Origin: Anseranas semipalmata
Taxonomy: Eukaryota > Chordata > Aves > Anseriformes > Anseranatidae
DNA length: 64,000 nucleotides
Assembly: GCA_013399115.1 (NCBI GenBank)
Contig: VXAA01000623.1
Span: forward strand, 762,702 to 826,701
Direction: 5' to 3'
The translations under genes were made by a program, and so were the position numbers. The notes beneath the pieces were generated by a model. The model ran no database searches. It saw only the letters and a program-made list of their open reading frames with translations, and had not been told where the DNA came from. Positions 45,289 through 56,500 of the stretch are shown one piece after another (position 1 is the first letter of the stretch; each line of letters begins with the position of its first letter).

Positions 45289-48200
45289 CTGGGAGAAGAG
45301 GGAGACAAGTCCAGAACTGAGCTTTAACCAACAGCACATGGGTGGAATTTATAGCAATGGGGTTGGCTTTGTCTACAAGCCCAGGGTCCTGGCTGATCGT
45401 GGAAGCTCTTGCTTTGCCATGTTTGAAACGGCGTACAACTAGAAGGTGGTGGCCTGAAGTTCCTGCTCTGTGAATTCAGGGTTGGTTACATCTTTTTCCT
45501 TCACAAATTCCACATTTAAATGGGCTCTTGAGCTCATCTGTTTTGAAATAATTTGGCTACAGGTGTAAACACTTCTATTGAATGATTTACCATCATTCAA
45601 ATCAAGTTATTGGAGATGATGCTGAAAGTCAGGGGTGATTACAGGGGGGAAGTATATAGTTTGGAAACTATCAGGAAATAGTTGCCATCTCTCCCACGCT
45701 TATGACTTTTCTATTGCATGGGCCACATGGGCATACTCTCTCTACAGTTTGCCTCTCAGCTGAGAGCAAAGCTGCGTCCCCAGCCCACTCCCAAGGCACA
45801 CGGATCCACAGCTGGGAAGGGGAAGGGAGACTCCAGAGGAGGAAGGAGTCGGGGGAAAAGCTGGAGCCACGGTACTCACTTCTTGCTGTGCATATTCCTC
45901 AGCCCCAGCTGCTTTTCCAAACTCTGTGTATTTTGTGGTGCAGTGTAAGACCCCAGGTGGCCTCTTCACAAAGTAGCTGGTGAGATCTATTTTTATTTTG
46001 GGATCTTCAATAGCAGAAGCAACTGCAAATACAGTTAAACAATGTTACTATGAAAAAACAACCCCTCGACGCCACCCCGAGCCCAAGTCCTGTCTCAGCT
46101 TTCTTCACCAACCTGTCCTTCCTGCCTCATCTTACTGCTAAAAAGGACTAGGTGGATACATAAAATTCTTCCTTCCACCTAGACTATCAGTGGATGCAAC
46201 CAAAAAACGGAAGCTTCTGCACTTGATCATGGCTCATCTTAAACTTGATGTTGCAGAAATCCCTTAAGGGGCAAGACCACTTTTTTTTTTTCTTTGACTC
46301 TCTGCATTTGTTCTGTGCAGCCCATCACAGGAACCAGTGGGGTGCCCAGCCACCTACTGTAAGGCTGCTGCCATCCTAACCCACCTCCCTACAGCCTCAC
46401 AGCTAAACAGACTTTTTAGAAAAACTATTTTCAGTTACAAAAGCAATTTTGACAACTATGGGAAACTGGGATTAGTATCTTTAAACAGTTCTCCTTGTTG
46501 CTAACTTGAACTAAACATGTCACTTTGGAAGCTAACCAAAGTCGTTCCATTTACTGAGTATTAATGTTTCATCAAAGTAAGGACTTGGTAAGATACTTCT
46601 ATACATACAATATTTGCTCTCCTTTTTGAAGGCTTTGAGACTTCCAAGCTCATCTAAGAAGACCTGGCCAGCCTTCCTCAGGATCTCAGAACTTCTTTTG
46701 CTCAAAAACCACCCAAAATACATGGGTAGAAATTCCTTCTCCAAGCTCGGCTTCATCTTCTTCAGGTCTTCCACTGACAGTTTCCATTGATTCTTTTCCT
46801 TAAGCTGCGAGCAATCCATTTTCCACTGGGTTTTGGGCTCAGCAAAGATGACTTTGTACCGGTATTTGTCAGCAATATCAAAGAGTTGGTCCAGTCGTTC
46901 CCTTTCATGGTGAGTGTCATCCAAAACGATAACACTGATATCTCGTTTGCAATAGTCAACTAGATCCTCATCAACTTTTGAATATTCTTCAGGAATGCTG
47001 CTTCTTATTACAGGTGTAATTTTATAGCTATCAACAGAAATGACCTTGCAGGCATCTTTATACCTATCTTGAATAGCCTGGGCAAGAGTGGACTTCCCAC
47101 TGCCAGGCAGGCCTCTTAAAATAAAAAAGGTTTTAGACTCTTTGAGTGTGGAGATGGTATCTTCATCATCGAGGAAAGGAAAGTGCAAGCTTTCGGGCCT
47201 TTCTTTTGCTGATTGAGTAGACATTTTTCTAAATATTTTAGGCAGGAATGTGTGACTCTTCTTTGAGAAGCCTCTGTTCTGAAATTCAAGAAGAAAATAC
47301 TCTGTAGGTTAGCAACCCCAAGAGACCCTATATGTTCCTGCTGTGCGAGCACATGCTGTTGAGAACCTTTGCTGGGAGGAAGGAGGGCCGAGGGGACACG
47401 GTACCACCGCTTCCCGTAACCTCACTTGGCTTAAACCACCTCTTATGGCTCCCCCAGCCCGCCCCGCAGCAGGGACCTGTGCCCCATCCTGGCACCGTCC
47501 GCCTGACCTGAGGAGTGAACGCGCGGCTCCGCTCCCTGCTCCGGGCTCTGCCAGCAGCAGCTTCGGTCCGGCCTGACCGGGAAGGGGAAGCTTCACCCGT
47601 CACGTGGCAGCAGCTGCCGCTTTGCAGGCACCACGAGCTGCCACAGAGCTAAAACCCAGCCCAAGCAGTTTGGGTGTCAAACTTATTTCTGAACACTTAA
47701 ACACTTGTGGCTGCTTGATGGTAACGCTGCTGCGTGTCTCGGGGAGCTCTGCCTGAAAAGGGGAAATGAAAGACCCAGGTGGCTGGGACAGCTGCTGCAA
47801 CCCCTCAATTCATCTGGAAAAAGACTGAAGCCTGACTTAAGTCTGTTTAGAGATCCTCTGTTCTTGTAAGAAAGGCTGTTTAAGTGAAGTCTGCGAGGGG
47901 ACTGTTTCACTTCAAGAACTGCCTCTTTGCGCTTTACTGGACATCAGCACCGTGAGTGCCTCGGAGGAGGGAATTTGGGTTCCTCATTTAATGAGGAGCA
48001 ACTTAAATTGCTTCCGGTAAAGGCAAACCCACTCCCTGCTGCTGCCGAGCTGAACACGAAAGTGAAAGCGACTGTGAGCACCAAAACAAACTCTGGAGCT
48101 TGGCAGCAGCAAGAGACTCGGGAAAGCACCGCTGGGGAGCTGGCGCTGGCTCTCCCTCCCCGCCTGCCAGCAGGAAGCCCGGATCATTCCCAGCAGGGCC

Positions 48201-49622
48201 TGGGAAAATACCGGGCTTAAGGAAATGGGGGATTTCTCCAACTGTCCAAGTTCTCATAGCACCAACAGGGCACCTGTTGTTTTTTGGGTCGATGTGTGAC
48301 CTCTCCACCCTCCCCAGCTGCATCCTTGCATAGCCCAGCCTGGGACCTGCACCAACCCCTGAGCCCAAGCCCCGCCACAGAAGTGACACCAAAGGAGTAA
48401 GTTCTGCCTGCGATGCAAAAATCTAGGGGCTTTATGTACTGTGTAAGTGTTCTACCCAGAGCAGAAAAGTACTTTCCTGTTTGCACAGTGAAGAGACTGT
48501 TTAGAAAAAACAACTCTTTCATTTAAGTAACTCTTCTATTCTTTATTCCAGAATTCGGAGGTGAGTTTTGGTTCCAAAGCACCCTGGCACTAGGACTGTG
48601 GACCCCCTGCTTTAAGGGATGTGGTGGGCAGGGAGCACTGCCTGTCCGGGGGCAGCTGCTGTGCAGCAAAGTGGGACGGTGAGCTCGCAGCACACCGAGC
48701 TGTGCCCGCACCCAAAAACGGGGCAGAGCTCCTGCCCCAGGAATGAAGGGGCCTCCAAGAAGAGGAGGAACTGCACAGCTCTCCTGGGCCCCCTACATCA
48801 GCTTCCCTGTGAATTTGGGGCTCCCACATCTTCGTATAAGAGGAAGCAGAGGTGGGAGCCAGCTCCGAGGGCTACTGCTCCTCTCAGCACAAGTGTCCTG
48901 GATGCAGAGGGGGATGTCGGGCTTGGGCAGGGGGCAGCAGCACCTCCGAGCAGGGCCACGGCCACGCGGGATGCGCTGCTCCTGCAGCCGTGAGCCGAGC
49001 ACAGGGCTGGGCTGTGACTGGGGCAGCCCAGCTATTTTGCTGAAAGCAGCTGCTGGGGGACAGCAGTAACTGAGGCTGCTTTTCAAATGTGCAAACAAAA
49101 GAACAATAATAGAAAACACCCTCAGGACCCATTGTTTAGCAGCCAGCTCGAAGGATAATACTCGCCTTTATGAAATCGGGCCACATACAGCGTGGCCAGA
49201 CAATGGCCCTACAGAGACCCGACTCGGCGGAGCACTGGGCTTCTCGGGGCGAACAATCCCCGATTGAACGCGTGCCCCTGTCCTGTCCCTGCCTGCGACC
49301 CCCACAAAGCCCCCGCTTGTCCTCTGCGTCCCGGGGCCTCTCCGGGTGACGCTCCCGAACCCCGCGCCCCTCTGCCCGCTGCCGAAGGTGTCTGCGCCCC
49401 GACCGAGCCCCAGGGCAGAGAAGGGGCAGCGCAGCCCAGGGCCCCCCTGGGAAGAAGCCGCTGTGCCTCCGGGCTCCGGCCGTGCCCCGAGCACCCCCGG
49501 GCCGTGCCCTGCACCCCGAGCTCCCCCGGGCCGCACCCGCGCCCCCGGCGAAGCCCCGCGCGCTTCCTCCCCACCGGGAAACGAAACCGGCCCCAGGGGT
49601 GCCCCAGCCCCACACTTACCAT
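44836..49622 (-). CDS. CNP: CNP, 2',3'-cyclic-nucleotide 3'-phosphodiesterase (complete CDS)
   Basis: Exons 49622-49620 (ATG only), 47278-46609, 46022-45880 and 45288-44836 join to 1,269 bp, 422 residues (human long form 421). The N-terminal polynucleotide-kinase-like domain has a P-loop GLPGSGKST at 57-65. The 2H phosphoesterase domain carries both catalytic motifs, HCT at 251-253 and HIT at 330-332. The C-terminus CTII is a CAAX box for prenylation. CNP hydrolyses 2',3'-cyclic nucleotides to 2'-nucleotides and binds membranes and cytoskeleton in myelinating glia. Met20, at 47222-47224, starts the 403-residue short form. Residues 2-19, a basic stretch [18 protein letters not shown], match the mitochondrial-targeting extension of mammalian CNP2. 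ODAD4 ends a little upstream on the same strand. Confidence 0.96.
45880..46022 (-). CDS. CNP: CNP exon 2: first HxT motif
   Basis: It follows tgtatttgcag and encodes residues 225-272, with [14 protein letters not shown] and GAEEYAQQE. The donor is gtgagt, phase 0. Confidence 0.93.
46609..47278 (-). CDS. CNP: CNP exon 1: CNP2 extension and kinase-like domain
   Basis: It follows gaatttcag and encodes residues 2-224. It contains the second, in-frame ATG (47224-47222), the P-loop, and [20 protein letters not shown]. It ends atatt|gtatgt in phase 1. Reading through that donor would add a short out-of-family tail ending at 46532. Confidence 0.93.
47279..49613 (-). other. CNP: CNP first intron with second CpG-rich promoter candidate
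   Basis: Intron between exon 0 and exon 1. The stretch at about 47,340-47,620 is GC-rich with clustered CpGs, 120-400 bp upstream of the CNP1 start codon on the minus strand. That is where a CNP1-specific promoter is known in mammals. The rest, 47,640-49,200, has no recognised element. Confidence 0.5.
49620..49622 (-). CDS. CNP: CNP exon 0: start codon only
   Basis: On the minus strand the sequence reads ctcaccATG|gtaagtg, so the start codon is the last triplet of the exon and a strong donor follows. The next exon opens at the acceptor before 47278 with NRGFSKK, as in mammalian CNP2. Confidence 0.85.
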
Positions 49623-49830
49623 GGTGAGGGCAGCGGCCGCCGGTGCGGAGCGGCGCGGCGGGGAAGCGGCTCTGGGACGGGCGCGATCGCGGCCCCTTTC
49701 ATAGCTCCGGANGGCTTTGGCCCCGTGGTCCGGCGGAGCTGCGGCAGCGAGGGGAGGAAAAGCGCGAAGTGAGCGGCTGCGTGCTCCTGGACCCGCGGGT
49801 ACGTGGCACAGCCGGGGTCTAGAAACAGCG
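49623..49830 (-). promoter_or_regulatory. CNP: CNP2 promoter region, CpG-rich
   Basis: Dense CpG sequence directly upstream of the exon 0 ATG, including gcgatcgc and a TATA-like TATGAAAG (minus strand, about 49,696-49,704) some 75 bp before the ATG. One ambiguous base lies at 49712. The transcription start is not determined. Confidence 0.5.
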
Positions 49831-49875
49831 AAGGGAAAAGCGCTCGTTTGCAAAAGCAATGCTGCGGCACAAAGT

Positions 49876-49881
49876 TTTATT
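49876..49881 (-). terminator. ODAD4: poly(A) signal AATAAA, ODAD4
   Basis: TTTATT on plus is AATAAA on minus, only 31 bp past the ODAD4 stop. This predicts an unusually short 3'UTR of about 50-60 nt. Confidence 0.6.
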
Positions 49882-49911
49882 CTACCCTGGAACTGCTCAG
49901 GAAATGCTACT

Positions 49912-50504
49912 CTACTCCAAAGCAGGGTACGGCTGTTTTTCATCATCTCCTGTTTCTTCTTTGTCTGTTTTGCTCTCCTCTTCTTTACTGTCGTTCTCTT
50001 TATTCTCCCCTTGCTCTTTATTCTCTCCCTCCTCTTTACTTTCCCCTTGCTCTTTACTTTCCCCTTGCTCTTTACTTTCCCCTTGCTCTTTACTTTCCCC
50101 TTGCTCTTTACTTTCCCCTTGCTCTTTACTTTCCCCTTGCTCTTTATTCTCTCCCTCCTCTTTACTTTCCCCTTGCTCTTTACTTTCCCCTTGCTCTTTA
50201 CTTTCCCCTTGCTCTTTACTTTCCCCTTGCTCTTTACTTTCCCCTTGCTCTTTACTTTCCCCTTGCTCTTTATTCTCTCCCTCCTCTTTACTTTCCCCTT
50301 GCTCTTTACTTTCCCCTTGCTCTTTATTCTCTCCCTCCTCTTTACTTTCCCCTTGCTCTTTACTTTCCCCTTGCTCTTTAATGTCCTTGGCATCTTCTTT
50401 TTCCTTTTCATCTTCTTGATTCTCTGGGCTTTGCTCACTTTCCTTTCCCTCTCTGTCCTTCTCAAAGTTGTCGTCTTCTGTGTTTTCACTGCTGAAATCA
50501 TAAT
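49912..50504 (-). CDS. ODAD4: ODAD4 exon 12: repeat-rich C-terminal tail
   Basis: It follows cttcttcccccccag and encodes residues 505-701. An acidic lead-in (DYDFSSENTEDDNFEKDREG) precedes 21 hexapeptide units and a 29-residue end finishing QPYPALE. Net composition is Lys/Glu/Gly/Ser with almost no hydrophobic residues, so it is probably disordered. Confidence 0.85.
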
Positions 50505-53500
50505 CTGGGGGGGAAGAAGGCAGAAGGAATCTTAAACCAAGTTCCAGCACTGAGCTATCAGTAGGGTACAAGAAAAGACCCTTGGCCTCCATCACCGCGA
50601 TTAGTAAGCTCTCCTCTATTTTCTGTTTCCCAAGACTAAATCTACCAACAATATAAGGTGCTGATCTGTATGATTTAAGGGGAACAGAGGGCAGGTGCTG
50701 GCAGGTACGTCAACTGACAAAATGAACGGGAGATGAAGTCCAGGTGCGCTGTGCACAGAGGGGATGCCTGGGAAGTGCTGCCATCTCCTGCTCAGGCTCG
50801 ATACAGCTCTGAGACGGCCATGGCCAGAGCTGGGAGTGGAGCTGCGGGAATTCAGTTTGTGTCCTGAGGGACTTCAGATAACCACGAGGACGCTGCCCCT
50901 CGCAGGGTTAAGCTCTGCTCCCCTCCTTCTGCAGCCCTGCTCGCTGGGGCTGAGCAGGGATTGCTGTTTGTGTTAGCCTTCGCTCTGGGAAGGACACGTA
51001 CGTGGGTTTGGGTGAAGAAGAGTGTCTGTTTGCCATGGACCTGTAAGTGACTTATTCTGTCACGCTTTGTGCTGCAGGTGTTCTGTAGCACGTGTTGTCA
51101 TTTAGGTGGTAACAGAAAATCAATCCTTCTATACTGTATGGATTCTAGAACGCTGCTGATGTTTTTGAAGGCCTCAGCACTGTGGGTCTCATTTATTCAC
51201 AGTCATTCTTACGGTCATGTTTTGACACTATTTTGCCTCTGTGCCCACCATTACACGTTCTGGGCTCTGGAGCTGCTTTCATTGTTATTAAAAGCAGCTT
51301 TTTACATAGCACTGAAGAGAAATCGGGCTCCTTCACTGTTATCCTTGAGATTAAACCCTCACTGCCAAAAAACTGAAGCCACAAATTTTAACTATGCTAT
51401 GGCATCACATATAAATGAATTCCTGCTACAGCATGCTAGTACAGAGGATGCATGCAATCCAGACATTTGGATGCTTGCTACCCGGGAATGGTGTGTTTTG
51501 TTCCCATGCCAGAAAAGGAAAGTGGGGAATTTTTACGTTTATGTGGTGCGGAGTCGAGATGACAACTACCTTTAAAGGAGTGACCTATCAATTCTCTTTC
51601 TTTCAGGTCTTCAATGAAGCTTCTGCTCACATCATCTAAGGCCTGAAAGTGATATGATTTATTAATAACGGCTCTAGAAACACAGCTATATATCTAAGTT
51701 TTTCCTGTTTTCCTTTGATCTCTGCTATCGATGCTTGCTCCTTTACTACCTCAGAACTCTCTGCAACAACATGCTTGTTTCTCCCTGCAGTGATTACTGC
51801 CTGTTAGTATCCCTTATCAAATGTCTCCTCCCCTGAAGATTTAATCTCTCACACGCTATTGTTTTCCTTCTGGCAGGAAAACAGGCTCTGCTTCAGCTTT
51901 GAATGCTCATGAGGGATCACCAAATAGGTATGTCTTTATGCGGTACCTGTTCCCTGGCAAGCTGAGCGAGGTCAGAAGATCACCCACAACCCGCTGTCGG
52001 GCCAATGAAGGCAGGCTACTGTAACATGCAGACTGCTTTATCCTTGGGTCACTGGCAATGCCCCAGATGTTCTGATCTGAGGCAAAGCGGTTTCTCTGGG
52101 ACATTTTGGAGAGGCCAGAAAAAGGTAAGCTGTGATTAGCCCTGCATTCCAGCAGATAGCAACTGAATGTAGAGAAGGCACTGCTGTATTCTGTATGTGA
52201 AAGGGAGGTCAAAAGAATATTTTCCCTTGACCTAAACCAGGCTAGGACTTCCGCCTTCCAGGTGTTGCACTGGTTCACAAACTGAGATTAAGTTTTCTGA
52301 GCCAGGAGGCTTCATAACTTGTGGTATGTAAACTGCTTCAGAGGCTGCATTTTCTACCTCTTAACACACTAGCTATGTAGTGACATTTTCTCAGTTCACA
52401 GGATGGATGCTAGACAATAGTTACAGCTAACTTATTGATGCCCCAAGCTTCTCTCCACTTTGCAACAACCCACTTACAATAATGATGGCCTTTTGAGCAG
52501 CATCGTTGTGAACAAGCTTTGCCTTCTCAAGTGCTTTTTCAAAGCTCATGATTGCAGACCGGTAATCCTTTAATTTTTCTGTAACAGACAAATGAAAACA
52601 TCTATTTTAACCCGAGATAAAGAGAAGAATAAGTGTTAATCAAGTCTCCTGTGAGAGATCTTAATCTGAACAGTTACTTTGATTTTTAAACCACAGAGAT
52701 GTAAGAAGCTGAACAGACAGGCTCTCTCTATCCTTAAAGCAAAATTTGTAGTGACATCTTTACCTTGTGCTTGTGCCACCAGTACACTAGCATGGAGTTG
52801 CCACTCAACATCTCCCTCTTCATCTGCTGACTGCAGGGACTTCTCTCCATAATTTTGGGCTTCTTCAGCTTTATTGAGCTCTAGGTAACATCGGCCAATT
52901 TCATGGAACAGCCAGGTCTTCTCCAGGCTGGATTTTGCCATTGGAATTTTCTCCTCCCAGCTTCAAGCAGAGGGTAAGAAAGAAAGACCATTGCTGAATC
53001 TCACTAGGTGCAGTTATAATTTCAACCACTGATTCTATAAACAAAGAGTTCCAGGTACTGTTATGAAAAATTTCACGGCCCTCTTGCTAGCAGTACAATT
53101 AAACTGAAAAGACAGTATCTACTAAATTCAAAATACAACATTATGTCTTTTCTGTTATTAATTTTACATACGTGTCGATAGCTTGCTGGAATTCGCCGAT
53201 TCTGGCATAAACTCTGCCAATGTTATCAAGGGCTCTGGATATGGCATCTGGTAGATTGCTGTGTTGAAATGAAAAAGAAGTTGTAGTAGTTGAAATAGCC
53301 TTGTTCCCGATACAGTCTGTGCTTTCTTCAACCCCATATATTTTCTTTGGCTCTCAGCATGAAGGTAAAGTGTTGAGAAGTAGAGGTAAAGGACCAGTGT
53401 CAGACTGGAAGTCAAAAAACCAAGGTAGATTTTTGTTTTCATCTACAGCCATTGCGACACCTTGTAAGACGGGGAAAACCGGTTTAGTTTTGTCTTCAGT

Positions 53501-56500
53501 ATTTTGTGCAAATCTGGCAGCCCTTGTGGAAGTCTTTTCTTTGCCTCAGTTTCCCTTTGTTGCCTTGTGGATCCCATGGAAGTCCCCTACCAGCTCTTAG
53601 GTCCCTAACACTAATAGATGATTATTGTCCAAGAGGAAATTGAAGACACAAGAATGTGTCTGCAGTATGTCTCATTAACAGACTCCTGGTAACAGGCCTG
53701 GTTCCCAGGGCTCTGAATGAGCTTTTGCCCCATGCTACAGGCAGCTCCTTCTATAATAATGTAGCCTGTGGACTTTAATTTTTTTCCTTAATTAGTCCTC
53801 ATTCCGAACTTCAGAACTGGCATGCTTCGACTTCCCACGTCTTACAAATAAAAAAGCTGATGAAACGAGAGAATAAATGCGTTGCTGTGGGGTATGCGAG
53901 TCATTAACGTTGTCTCCCCTTGCCCCTGCTGAACTACAGCCACCAGAGGGCGAGTGCCTCTCGGTAATGGCTGTGTGTCTGTCCTTCAAATACAACTTCC
54001 AACCGGTTTGAAAAAGTAGTAAAACTACATATCTCATTTCTGCCTGGCTACTGCTAAATTAACTTTATTTGGCATAACTGTGGAGTGGAGATCACAAGGA
54101 AAGAGGCAGAAAATTGTTAAAACTTATAATTAAAAATAAATGTGATTTTTGAAAAGGATAAACAATAGCTCAGTTACATTTTAACAGTCCTATACAGCAT
54201 CAGCAGAAATAAAACCAAAATAACCTTGATTCAAGCAACTATCCAGTGTTTTCTCATGTGCTTTGCAAAACTCTATGACTAATTCTTAAGACTACATTTG
54301 CTCTATTCTGTTTTAGTTGAAAGAGCTGCTGCAGAATGTGTTCTATGTGAGCAAGTAACTGTACCTTTTATAAATATTTCAAGCCTATCATCATGGTTTG
54401 AATGCAAATGATTTTAAGGGAAAATGTAGCAGAAAACATGTGCAATTTAGAGTCTGACCTTCCCAAGAAGGAAATGCATACTAGAGGCTGAAGTGCTGAG
54501 TCTGGAACTTGTGTTCTCTTTTGCTTTGCTTCAGCACATATTTAGGTATGCTGTGTGTGCTAGGTCCTTTAAAAATCTGCTTAAATCACCTTATTTTTGA
54601 AATAGTAAAGATAAGTCACTAGGAACCACTGCATGTGGACAGAGTCTGTATGCATTGCCCTGTTAAATCTCCAGGTGAGAGAATTACAGCATTACCAGGT
54701 GCTAAAACATCTTAACAGAGGTACTTTCCTCTGTACATTGGATCTTTTCCTCATCCATCTAAACTTCTCAACACTTACTTCTGCCTGGCAAATTCCAGAT
54801 CCATTTTATGGCTTTGCAGGGCTGCTTCCATCTGGCCCATCTCTAACTGAGCATTCCCAATGCAGCTGTGGAGGTTTCCAATCAGTTCATTCTTGTTGGG
54901 AACTTCTTCATCTGACCATCCTTGTATTCTTTTTAGCACATGCTCAGCTTTCTTGCAGCTTTCTTCAGGGGATTCACCAGTCAGCACTAGAGACAAAGAG
55001 GAACGTTTAGTGCTAGCGTACAGACACAGCAATGTTGGAGAAGTAGGACTAAGTACAGTTGTGTACGCGTCAGACAAAGCTTGGGAATGATTAGAGCTCC
55101 TAACTCTTCATGCGTATCCTCCATTCCTCCATTCAGTCTCCAAGAAATCTGCCCTTGGGAGATGGTACTTCAGCCCCTCCATCTGGCACTCCTGGAAATC
55201 ACTTTCATCACAGCAAGCAAGGGGAGATAACTCTGGTAGACTTCACGCTTGCTGAAGAAAAATAAATGAGAATGATGCTTGTTGTCTGAAGTTTCTGAAA
55301 GCACAAAGTCATTGCATCTGGGCAGCCTGATCATGGAGATGAAGTACTAGCTACAGTACTTAGTTTTTTATCTCCTAAATTAGCCCCTTGCACTTTCCTG
55401 GTGTGCTCTGTTTATTGTACCCCGCTGGCTGCAGTGCTGTGGGGATTGGACTGCAGGATGTTCCTGACAGTGCCTTCACCAAGTTATTGTAGCTTAAATG
55501 AACTGAATGGCAGTAACAACCAAATTCTTGTCCCAGAGTTGTAAAATATGTAGCACAAGGAGAAAGCAAGAGCAGAAGTGGCTGAATTACTCCTTCCTTC
55601 TAGATCACTGTTTTTCAGCTTCTTCATCTCACTACAATGGTATTTTTCAACTACAGAAATTATTAACTCCTGTGCCCTGCATTTTTTCAGTAAAACTTCT
55701 GATTACCAGACCAGCCAGAGGCACTTGCTAAGTATGCAGCAGTGGCCGACCTGGCTTTCGTATCTGTGGTGTTCTGAAAAGCAATCAGCAAGACCTCAAG
55801 TACAGAAAAAGGATAAGAAAAAAAAAATACATTGGATTTTGTATCTAAGGAAGTGTTGCTCTGGAAAAGATGGAGAATACAAAAGCAAATATTTCCAAAA
55901 ATCACCTGCTACTGTTTGATAATACTTGCACCGCTTCTGTTGTTCTGGTCTGTAATTACTACAGCAAATAATTACATATGCCAATCATCACTTTCTTACT
56001 GTTTCCAGCCAGGACACATACACATATCAATGTCCTCCATACTCTTCACAATGTATCTGGCAACCTCAGCGGGTTTTCGTTTCTTGTCTCGGATCCACCT
56101 TTGCTGCCTGAGCTTGCGCTCCCTCACACGGGCATAGATAGGCTTCTGCTGCTGCCAGAATTCAGTGCGTGTGTCCAGGTAGGCAATGCCACCCAAAACC
56201 ATGTCTGCTACTTTGATCCCCTGCTTTGTGCTGCTCTTCATCAAATCTGAAAATAAGATGGTAGAACCCAGGAAGGCATTAATGTATGGGATGGATGAAG
56301 CTGCATCTCACTGGGGGACTGCTTGTGAACGTTATTCTGCTCTGACAGAGACAGTACTGGAAATTAAAGTCTTTAATGCTCTTCAGAACTGATGCGATTA
56401 GGAGAGGAGTTACAGAAAATTCTGCTAGTGAGCTAAAGTTGTTGTTCCCAGCTCCTGTAGCTGCTGCCTTCCTTCTCTAATGATAAGAGCCAAAGAAGAG

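Noticed and set aside
46532..46608. Extension of CNP exon 1 into [12 protein letters not shown] and beyond, ending at a stop
   Set aside because: The gtatgt donor at 46603-46608 splices to 46022 and restores the family reading. The extension has no family match and is intron read-through.
49717..50535. Long plus-strand open frames (Leu/Phe/Pro- and Ser/Leu/Pro-rich) and a second minus-strand frame rich in KSKGKV across the repeat
   Set aside because: An 18-bp stop-free unit is open in several frames on both strands automatically. Only the minus frame KEQGES joins through a good acceptor and correct phase to ODAD4 exon 11.
51069..51575. 168-codon plus-strand frame in ODAD4 intron 11
   Set aside because: No homology recognised, antisense to an intron, and within the length expected by chance for this window.
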